Below, piece after piece: positions 24,381 through 31,381 of a stretch of DNA of 31,381 nt. The notes beneath the pieces are model-generated. The model was not told where the DNA came from. It was given only the letters and a program-made list of their open reading frames with translations, and searched no databases. The translations under genes and the position numbers were made by a program. Each line of letters starts with the position of its first letter. Position 1 is the first letter of the stretch. This stretch comes from Rhodospirillaceae bacterium (GTDB taxonomy: Bacteria; Pseudomonadota; Alphaproteobacteria; JAEUKQ01): assembly GCA_016722635.1 (NCBI GenBank), contig JADKIX010000009.1:1-31381 (forward strand), read 5' to 3'.

Positions 24381-25004
24381 TTAATCCTTGGGGATAGTGG
24401 CCAGCATCGATGGGCGTTTGCTAAATTCCTGATACCAGGCATTGAGTTTTGCATAATCTTTGTGCCAATTGTCGGTTGGGAAACGGAAATCGATATACCC
24501 CAAAGCGGCGGCCAAGGAAAATTCACCAATCGTTGGTTCTTTACTGAAATGTTTAGCCTCATGTTCGGCGGCTTTCAGGCTGCCTTGTACTTTATTCCGC
24601 TGCAGGGTTAGAAAATCAGCCCATTGTAAATTGGCTGGGCGCATGTGGGTTTCAATGCGTTGGGCAACAGCGGCTTCCAATAAACCATCGGCTAAAGCAT
24701 GCAAGCGCAAAGCCCGATATTTCGCAGGGCTGCTGGTTGGGAATAATTTCCCTTGCGCCATGTCATTCAAATATTCGCAAATAACGATAGAATCATAAAG
24801 CACCATGCCATCCGCGGTGGTTAAGCTTGGAACCTTGCCCAACGGATTTTCAGGGGCGATGCCTTGCACCCAATTATCCCGGATCGGGGCAATTATTTCA
24901 ATTTTATCAACCAGTTTTAATTCATGGGCAACCAGCATCACTTTGCGGCCGTAAGGGGTGGTGCTGGACGTGCGCAGTTTCATTTTATGGGAAGTATCAA
25001 CCAT
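24381..25004 (-). CDS. Glutathione S-transferase family protein
   Basis: The 207-residue protein starts at 25004 (AGGAGA seven bases before). The N-terminal thioredoxin-like domain has RTSSTTPYGRKVMLVAHEL, the cis-proline strand NPLGKVPSLTT and YDSIVICEYLND. The C-terminal helical domain contains LADGLLEAAVAQRIE, GEFSLAAALGYIDFR and WYQEFSKRPSM. The catalytic residue is probably one of the Ser/Thr before PYGRK. The substrate is unknown; such proteins detoxify electrophiles. Confidence 0.9.
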   Translation of the reverse strand: MVDTSHKMKLRTSSTTPYGRKVMLVAHELKLVDKIEIIAPIRDNWVQGIAPENPLGKVPSLTTADGMVLYDSIVICEYLNDMAQGKLFPTSSPAKYRALRLHALADGLLEAAVAQRIETHMRPANLQWADFLTLQRNKVQGSLKAAEHEAKHFSKEPTIGEFSLAAALGYIDFRFPTDNWHKDYAKLNAWYQEFSKRPSMLATIPKD

Positions 25005-25382
25005 TGGATAGTCTCCTGAAAATAGAGATGAATGTCGAAGCGTGGGATTAAAATAATCCATCCCCACGATGGCCTAGTTTGTTAAAAACTGCAACAGGGG
25101 GGGTATATCAGGCGCTCTAGGACGATCTAATCCCCTGCAAAATTCTGAAAATCTTATGTACCATCACATCATATGGAAAAACAGTGAAATGTTTTGATCT
25201 GTGATATTCCTGCCGGATGAACAAGCAATCTTCTATGTCTTGTCTTGATGGCGGATTAGGGGTTGCCATTCGATGTCGGCTTAGATAAGTTGTTGGCAAT
25301 GCTGTATCAATTGTCTGAAATTGGCTTTGGGAACCAACAGCCCGTTTTATCAATAATAATAACAATATTGGGAGGATAAACG
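25005..25382. other. Intergenic region between divergent GST and hisC
   Basis: 378 bases with no recognisable gene or RNA. It must carry both promoters. The hisC ribosome site GGGAGGA lies at its right end. No chorismate mutase, which often precedes hisC in relatives, can be read here. Confidence 0.5.
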
Positions 25383-26522
25383 ATGACAGTTCCAGCAAGA
25401 CCAGGCTTAAACGTTTTATCTGCCTACGTTCCAGGTGAGGCAAAATTACCAGGCTATGCCAACCCCATCCGTTTGGCATCCAACGAAAATGCCTTGGGGG
25501 CCAGCCCCAAGGCAATGGAAGCCTTTTCTAAGGTTGCGTCTCAGTTACATCGGTATCCGGATCCATCTGCCCGCTTATTACGTGAAACCCTTGCCAAAAA
25601 ATTTCAATTGGATGTGCACAGGATTGTTTGCAGCGCCGGTTCCGATGAATTAATTGAATTAATTGCGCAAGGATATGCGGGCCCTGGGGATGAAGTTATT
25701 TACAGCCAATATGGTTTTATGAAATATGCCATCACCATCATCAGCGTGGGCGCCAAACCCGTGATGATACCTGAGAGAAATTTCACGGCCCAAGTGGATG
25801 ACATCTTGGCCGCTGTGAATGCGCGTACCAAAATTGTTTTCTTGGCCAATCCCAATAACCCCACCGGCAGTATGTTAGCAGCCAGCGATATCCGTCGCCT
25901 GCATCAAGGATTGCCTCCCTATGTGTTATTGGTGTTGGACGCAGCCTATGCGGATTATGTGGATGATAAGACCTATGAGGCGGGCTATCAATTAGCCAGC
26001 AACAGCGAAAACGTCATTGTCTTGCGGACTTTTTCAAAGATTTATGCGTTGGCGGCCTTACGAGTTGGCTGGGCTTATGCCCATCCCTCTGTCATTGACA
26101 TTATTAATCGTATCCGTGGGCCTTTCACCTTGTCTGCCCCCGCCCAGTCTGCAGCTTGTGCGGCCTTGGAGGATGAAGCGCATGTGGAGCGCGCGCGTCA
26201 GCACAACCGGCAATATTTGCCTTGGTTCCGCAAGCACATGCTGGAGATGGGTTTGCAGGTATTGCCAAGCGCCGGTAATTTTGTGTTGGTACGTTTTTCG
26301 GAGGGGGAGCAACCGCAACAAAGGCAACTCGGAAATCAAAAAGCCCTTGACGTCAAAAACTACTTAAACCAGCAAGGCATTATTATCCGCCCCCTTGATG
26401 CTTACGGCTTACAGGACTGTTTGCGGATTACCATCGGCACGGCTGAGGAAATGAAAACAGTCGTCCAAAAACTAAAAGACTACCAAAGCCGCCATCAACA
26501 TCTTCGACAATCGGCCGGGTAA
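25383..26522 (+). CDS. hisC: Histidinol-phosphate / aromatic aminotransferase HisC
   Basis: A 379-residue PLP-dependent class I/II aminotransferase. It has RLASNENALGASP, LHRYPDPSA, NPNNPTG (substrate/PLP Asn), LDAAYADY (D186, Y189), Schiff-base lysine K219 in RTFSKIYALAALRVGWA, and the final LRITIGTAEEM. HisC makes histidinol phosphate from imidazole-acetol phosphate; isolated copies in alphaproteobacteria often also serve tyrosine and phenylalanine synthesis. No other his genes are near. The gene is intact. Confidence 0.92.
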   Translation: MTVPARPGLNVLSAYVPGEAKLPGYANPIRLASNENALGASPKAMEAFSKVASQLHRYPDPSARLLRETLAKKFQLDVHRIVCSAGSDELIELIAQGYAGPGDEVIYSQYGFMKYAITIISVGAKPVMIPERNFTAQVDDILAAVNARTKIVFLANPNNPTGSMLAASDIRRLHQGLPPYVLLVLDAAYADYVDDKTYEAGYQLASNSENVIVLRTFSKIYALAALRVGWAYAHPSVIDIINRIRGPFTLSAPAQSAACAALEDEAHVERARQHNRQYLPWFRKHMLEMGLQVLPSAGNFVLVRFSEGEQPQQRQLGNQKALDVKNYLNQQGIIIRPLDAYGLQDCLRITIGTAEEMKTVVQKLKDYQSRHQHLRQSAG

Positions 26523-26671
26523 TCCCGGACACGGTTCATAAGAAAACTTCCTCAATTGCTTTTCTTATCAACGGATAGGCGGGATGCCCCTTACCCAGGG
26601 GTGCTTCTTTCCTTGCATTTACCACTTTTACTTATTATTGACACTTTCCTAAACAATGGGAGACATTCATC

Positions 26672-28098
26672 ATGACATCTAAGTTTAATTTTAACGGCCG
26701 GATTATAATGATTGGATATGGGTCCGTTGGCCGCTGTACTTTGGCTATGATAGCAGAAAATTTTGATATGCCTTTAAGCAACATCATCATTATTGACGGG
26801 CAAGACCAAAGCCATATCATCGCCCCTTACGTCCAGCGCGGCGTTCAATATCTGGTTAATCCTTTGTACCGGGAAAATCTGGATAAAGTTCTTGATGACC
26901 GTGTGGGCGGCGGCGATATTATGCTAAACTTAAGCGTGGATGTCAGCTCTGTCGATTTAATGGATTGGTGCCAAAAACACCGGGTATTATATTTAGATAC
27001 CTGCATTGAGCCTTGGGATGGGTATTATGATAACCCCAAAATCCCCGTGAGCAAACGCAGCAACTATTATTTGCGTTATGAGGCGATCCAGCGGGCAAAG
27101 AAATGGCGTAAACCTGCGATGAGCGCCCTTTTAACCCATGGGGCTAATCCGGGGCTTATCAGCCATTTTGCTAAAGCCGGGTTACTTGAAATTGCCAGCA
27201 GAAAACTAAAGGCCTTTAAGGATCAGCCAAAAACCCAGCAAGCATGGGCCGCTTTAGCCCAGCAATTAGGGGTTAAGGTGATCCAGGTGGCGGAGCATGA
27301 CACCCAAATTGCCAATCGCCCTAAACGCCCGGGTGAGTTTGTGAACACTTGGAGTATTGATGGCTTTTACAGCGAAGGCATGCAACCGGCTGAGATGGGT
27401 TGGGGAACACATGAAAAGAAAATGCCAAAAGATGGCTTCCATCACCGGGTGGGATCACGTTCTTCCATTTATTTGGGGCAACCAGGACTGATTACCCAAG
27501 TGAATTCATGGACACCGGTCAGTGGGCCTATGAAGGCCTATTGCATTACCCATGGCGAAGCTATTAGCCTGAGTGAATATTTAACTTTAAAGCAGGGGAA
27601 AAAGTGATGTACCGGCCTACGGTATATTATGCGTATCATCCCTGCAACGATGCGGTTCTCAGTATGCGTGAAGTAGCCATGCGCGATAGCTGGACATTGC
27701 AACCTAATAAGCGTTTGTTAAATGAGGAAATTATCGAGGGTGGGGATGAATTAGGCGCCTTGCTACTCGGGGATCATGGCGGCTTGTGGTTTGGCTCCAT
27801 TCTAGATCATCAGACCGCACGCCAAATGTTAAAAGGTAAATTCAGTGCCACCTCTTTGCAAATTGCCGCGCCAGTGATGGCAGGGGCGATGTGGTTGATT
27901 AAGAATCCGGAACTGGGTTTATTAGAACCGGAACATTTGGATTATCAGGAAATCATCGAAATATGCCGGCCATATTTGGGTAAAATAGTGGGGGTGTGGA
28001 CAGATTGGACACCGCTGCAGGGGCATTACCGTTTATTCCGGGAAAAGGGTTTAAATCTAAACGACCCCTGGCAGTTCCAAAATTTCCGCGTCAGCTGA
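26672..28098 (+). pseudogene. hss: Homospermidine synthase, one frameshift
   Basis: Hss makes homospermidine from putrescine with NAD+, the main polyamine route in many alphaproteobacteria. Frame one (26672-27607) has the Rossmann entry IMIGYGSVGRCTLAMI, then IIIDGQDQ, LDTCIEPWDGYYDN, LLTHGANPGLISHFAKAGLL and ITHGEAISLSEY. Frame two (27604-28098) continues directly with RPTVYYAYHPCNDAVLSM, GDHGGLWFGS, ATSLQIAAPVMAGAMWLI and VWTDWTPLQ. The break is at GGGGAAAAAGTG: one more base gives QGEKVMYRPT, as the family requires. The repaired length is 475 residues, the normal size. It may be a real lesion or a homopolymer error. Confidence 0.93.
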
Positions 28099-28111
28099 GG
28101 AATACATAAAT

Positions 28112-28150
28112 GGCCCCTGTCTTTTAAAGGCAGGGTTAAAGATAGGGGCC
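28112..28150. terminator. Long hairpin after hss
   Basis: GGCCCCTGTCTTTTAA pairs with TTAAAGATAGGGGCC (one G-T) around an 8-base loop. It lies 14 bases past the hss stop and before the convergent DUF2125 gene. There is no T run afterwards, so termination is likely but not certain. Confidence 0.55.
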
Positions 28151-28183
28151 TATGACCATATGGGCGATCAGAAAGGTCTGTTT

Positions 28184-29220
28184 TTACAAAAATATCTTTG
28201 TGGGGAAGAGGCTTAGGAAATAAAACCAATCAATCCTTTGCAAGTGATACAAAGTAATGGGTCCCCAGCTGATTATTTGGTTTTCAATCGATAGCTTAAC
28301 GGCGATGAAACTATTGTCTAAATTGCCCTGGGCTGCTGCCAAAAGCTCGCTGGTATCTTGGATCCTGTTTTGCGTTTCTTCATCCCAAGAACCAACTTGG
28401 AAAAAGCTTTGCAGTAAATTATCATATCCATATAACTGGAAATAAACGTCGCTTTGCGGTTGTAATTGTTCATCCAACTGAATGGCCACTTGATTGGCCA
28501 CCACGCTCCATTTCTGCGTCAGGACAAGTAAGTTTTCTATCAGTATTTTTCCTGCGGATTTTTGCCAATTTACCAATTTTTCCAAGAAATTCTTCCCCTG
28601 CCATGGGCCTTTGGCCGAAGCGTATAAAATGACAATGGGAATAGGGCCAGATAGGAAAGGGGTGGAAACCCATCGGTAAGCTAATCACTTGAAACTGGCT
28701 AATAACAAGCCATTCAGGCTGGTTAGGAAAATGGGTTAGGATAATTTGTCCCTCTTTAATGGTTACGGAAGGCGTTGCTTGACCGGCTTGGGCACTAAGG
28801 GCAATATCGGTTGCATGGATTTCAGCACTTTTAATTTACCGTCAAATCCCAAATAGCTGAAAATAGTGGCATTGGCGGAAACCAGCGAGCGTTGCCCATT
28901 CACGGTTATTTCTTGCCGGGCATTTCGGATGATTAATTTGACATCGATTGGGCGCCAGGCGGTCGCAATTAACTTGATGCTGTCAAACCCTTCACCGTGA
29001 TAGTGGGGGGCATTATCGCTTTGAATCCGTTCGCTTGCAAAAGCGGCTGCAATTTTGGCCAATATTTTTCAATCAGGCTTGCAGCAATACACCAATATGC
29101 TATATATGCGGTGCAGCAAATTAATGGCAGCATAAGGATACCGTAAGAAACCCGCCATAGGATGCGCTTAGGACTAGACACGGATATGAACCCTTTTTCA
29201 TTTTTAAAGGTTTCAGCCAA
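28184..29220 (-). pseudogene. DUF2125-family envelope protein, at least three frameshifts
   Basis: DUF2125 proteins are largely alphaproteobacterial, anchored by one N-terminal helix, and of unknown function. Piece one (29220-28985) carries the helix ILMLPLICCTAYIAYWCIAA and EKYWPKLQPLLQANGFKAIM. Piece two (to 28763) has FDSIKLIATAWRPIDVKLII and SLVSANATIFSYLGF. Piece three (about 28800-28590) includes SVTIKEGQIILTHFPNQPEW. Piece four (28585-28184) contains VAIQLDEQLQPQSD and ENQIISWGPITLY, the usual C-terminal pattern. Read together they form one protein of about 345 residues. It is not expressible as written. Confidence 0.78.
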
Positions 29221-29348
29221 TTTGTTGTCTTTAATCCTATCCCCATAATTTTGAACTATGAGATATAAGGGTTCCTTACTGAAAAAGGCAGACGAGCAAT
29301 TTTGCCAAAAAAACTAATTATACGCCATATTGGCTAGAAAGAATACGG

Positions 29349-30274
29349 ATGTCCAGTAGTCAATCTCCTGCGGATGCTTCTATCAAAAAGCAGCACTTAT
29401 TTTTTTCCATTCTATTTGTTCTGTTATGGAGCACGGGGTTTATCGTTGCCAAAATTGGCTTGCGCTATGCAGGTCCGTTTACCTTTATTTTAATACGGAT
29501 GGGAATTGCCATTGTGATTATGGGAATTTTTGCCTTGGTCATGAAAGCCCGCTGGCCACGGCAGCTTAAAACTATCTGGCATTTGGCCGTTGCCGGTGTT
29601 TTAACCCATGCTGTTTATTTGGGTGCTTCCTGGTCTGCGGTTGCCCAAGAAGTGCCGGTGGGGATAGTGGCGATTATTGCAGGCCTACAACCCCTCGTTA
29701 CCAGTGTTTTGGCAGGCCCCATGTTGGGTGGAAAAACCACCCAACGACATGGATTGGCCTCCTGGTTGGGTTTTTAGGCATTTTTATTATTGTTGAACCT
29801 AGGCTACAAGCAGCCATTGTGTCTTTTCAAGGGATTGCGTTGGCAGTTTTTGCTTTGTTGGGTATCACTTTGGGGACTTTATACCAAAAACGTTTTTGCC
29901 GGAATATTGATTTAAGGTCTGGACAAGTCATCCAGTTGGTTGCGGCATCCTTGGTCATATGGCCTTGGGTTTATTGGATGCAGGAAAGACCGGTTGAATG
30001 GTCGGGAGAGTTTGTTTTTTCCCTATTTTGGATGTCAGTCGTGTTATCGGGCATTGCCATCACTTTGCTTACCTGGTTGATTTATAACGCCCCTGCGGCT
30101 TCAGTTGCGGTATTATTTTATGTCACACCGCCGTTGGCAACGGTTTATGCCTATATTATTTTGGGGGAAAATCTGGGTTGGTTGGGGATCGTTGGCATGG
30201 CTATTACCATTTCAGGCTTGACATTGACCATTACCAAAAAGGTACCGAAAAAACATCATCATCAGCCGTTATAG
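29349..30274 (+). pseudogene. EamA/DMT-family exporter, one frameshift
   Basis: Two frames form one ten-helix drug/metabolite transporter. The first (29349-29777) has FVLLWSTGFIVAKIGLRYAG, FILIRMGIAIVIMGIFAL and VGIVAIIAGLQPLVTSVLAG. The second begins with GIFIIVEPRLQAAIVSFQGI and runs through GITLGTLYQKRFC to FYVTPPLATVYAYIILGENL and a Lys/His-rich tail. They join if the GGTTTTTAGG run at about 29773 had one more T. The repaired length is 308 residues, the family norm. The substrate is unknown; relatives export amino acids or nucleosides. Confidence 0.87.
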
Positions 30275-30417
30275 GCGTTTTAGGTTGGCTCATCCGTCGA
30301 GGGGCGGTTTCCTCAGTCGCCGTGATTTTTTATATTATTCCGCCCTTAACAGCCCGTTTATCCAAGAAAGCAACTATTCCTTCTGTTCTTGCCGAACCAA
30401 TCGCCATCAAGCAGTAG
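30265..30417 (+). pseudogene. Remnant of a second DMT-family transporter (C-terminal piece)
   Basis: Directly after the DMT gene, another frame reads VLGWLIRRGAVSSVAVIFYI and IPPLTA. This corresponds to the ninth-helix region LTWLIYNAPAASVAVLFYV of its neighbour and resembles the RRGAVSRVA segment of other EamA proteins even better. The nucleotide match to the neighbour is only partial, so it is an old paralogue fragment and not a recent duplication. The rest of that gene is missing. Confidence 0.5.
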
Positions 30418-30759
30418 CATCAGCATAAATTTGCGTAAGGGTCATTTTCATTAACATGTTTGTTTGTTAGGATTATAGGTTCGGTATCCTATTCACGAAG
30501 TCTCTGATCTAATGGGTATCTCTGCATAAATGCTTATTCTGCCTCGTGGGTTCCTTCGCCCAAAGAACTTAAATTCTAACCGGTTATTTTATTAAAAACG
30601 GTAAAAAATAATTTCTTGCCAAGGCGATTAAATTATGGTAGTGCTCACACATCAATCATCCTTAATATTCAGGCTTATGGCCCGCCCTTTTGTTAGGGGC
30701 AGTGTTTAACATATTTAGCTGATAAGCTACTGAGGAATTTATTTAATCTTCAGGCGGAA
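30418..30759. other. Gene-free stretch before rimP
   Basis: 342 bases without an ORF or recognisable RNA. A GGTTCGGTATCC element near 30478 recalls a tRNA T-arm, but no acceptor or anticodon arms fit around it. The promoter of the rimP-nusA operon is expected here. Confidence 0.4.
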
Positions 30760-31278
30760 ATGAAGAATATCGAACCTATTCAACAATTATTAGCGCCTTC
30801 TTTAAACCAGAGAGGCTGAAGCTAATCCAAATCATGGCAGCAAGGTCGTTTAGCTGTTCTGCAGAGTTATGGTGGAACATCAAAATTTGGAACCATTAAC
30901 CATGAAGGATTGCGTTAGCTTAACTAGGTTAATCTCAACCATTTTAGATGTCAGTGATCCGATCTCCCATGCGTACAGCTTGAAGTGGGGTCACCAGATT
31001 GACCGCCCCTTGGTCAAAAACAGGATTTTCAGCGGTTTGCGGATCAAGACGTTTGGTTGGAAACATACAATAGAAAACCTAAAAGATGGCAGGGAAAAAT
31101 TTTGGTGTTAAAGGGACGATGTTTGTGCAGGTAGAAAATGAAGCACAGCCGGTGGGTTATACCAATCTATCCGCCAGAGCGCATTTTTGCAGATTGAAAG
31201 AATTGCTTGGCAAGCCGCCCTAAGCCGGGTTTGAAAAATAATCCAAAGACAAAACAACCATCCAAACCGAATAAATAA
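30760..31278 (+). pseudogene. rimP: Ribosome maturation factor RimP, about eight indels
   Basis: RimP assists late 30S subunit assembly. Pieces in alternating frames spell the family in order: MKNIEPIQQLLAPSLN from 30760, RLKLIQI, GRLAVLQ, then the longest piece VEHQNLEPLTMKDCVSLTRL and STILDVSDPISHAYSL. After that come fragments equivalent to the family's EVGSPGIDRPL, DFQRFADQDVWLETYNRKPK, RWQGKIL, QVENEAQPV, and a Lys/Pro-rich tail ending at 31278. The next gene is nusA, 22 bases on, the standard rimP-nusA order, which supports the call. Most joins need one extra base. As written no complete RimP can be made. Confidence 0.85.
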
Positions 31279-31300
31279 TATAATGTATGGGATAGCAAAT

Positions 31301-31381
31301 ATGGCGACAATTTCAAACATTCAGCGTCATGAATTGCAGGTAGCTGATGCGGTGGCGCGTGAAAAAATATTAGCCGGGAAG
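31301..31381 (+). CDS. nusA: Transcription factor NusA, N-terminal start, runs off right edge
   Basis: The 27 visible codons read MATISNIQRHELQVADAVAR then EKILAGK. LQVADAVAREK is a signature of alphaproteobacterial NusA N-termini, and the position after rimP fits. The last residues fit the family better in the next frame (EKNISRE instead of EKILAGK), which would need one more A in the run at 31363-31368. NusA is an essential elongation/antitermination factor, so a real frameshift here would be surprising. Confidence 0.8.
   Translation, partial: MATISNIQRHELQVADAVAREKILAGK

Noticed and set aside
30460..30530. Possible tRNA around GGTTCGGTATCC
   Set aside because: No acceptor stem, D arm or anticodon arm can be drawn around it.
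1..31381. CRISPR array, rRNA, insertion sequence or phage genes
   Set aside because: No regularly spaced repeats, rRNA-like tracts, transposase or phage structural proteins were found in any frame examined.

Overview
This 31.4 kb window looks like chromosomal DNA of an alphaproteobacterium with moderate G+C (judged by eye). Supporting marks are tadA divergent from an rluB-rsmD pair, a DUF2125-type protein, a homospermidine synthase, a PhaR-controlled polyhydroxybutyrate (PHB) locus and a rimP-nusA pair at the right edge. Many genes carry single-base indels or are reduced to multi-frame remnants. This is either a decaying genome, as in host-associated lineages such as Holosporales, or an incompletely polished long-read assembly; I discuss both and cannot settle it from sequence alone.

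Left part (1-5.1 kb, minus strand): the edge of a fumarylacetoacetase-like gene, a shattered secreted TAP-type alpha/beta hydrolase, a shattered Mrr restriction endonuclease, then rsmD, rluB and a class I glutamine amidotransferase-like gene in tandem, all three with frame damage. Intact tadA is divergent, followed by an unknown frameshifted gene. A large intact CPA2 (Kef-type) antiporter follows, then a saccharopine-dehydrogenase-fold enzyme with a very strong terminator and a divergent Lrp/AsnC regulator.

Centre (10.9-18.4 kb): an exported Rap1a/Tai-like protein, phaR (minus), then phaE-like, phaC, phaA and phaB (plus). This is a full acetyl-CoA to PHB route. The synthase is the short two-subunit type: 357 aa, with C151/D305/H332 spaced like class III enzymes. 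A BglII-like restriction endonuclease with an MT-A70 adenine methyltransferase is inserted, in opposite orientation, between phaA and phaB and is bracketed by an exact 12-bp direct repeat. After phaB come a RelB/RelE-type toxin-antitoxin pair with a palindromic operator and a truncated gene carrying a HEPN-like RNRLVH motif.

Right part (18.7-31.4 kb): cyclopropane fatty acid synthase, a small unknown gene with its own promoter and terminator, an AraC/GyrI-type regulator coupled to an MGMT-like protein, a stand-alone GyrI-like protein, a small lipoprotein, a membrane protein interrupted by an amber codon, a GST, hisC, hss (one frameshift), a broken DUF2125 gene, a frameshifted DMT exporter plus the remnant of a second one, a heavily damaged rimP, and the first 27 codons of nusA.
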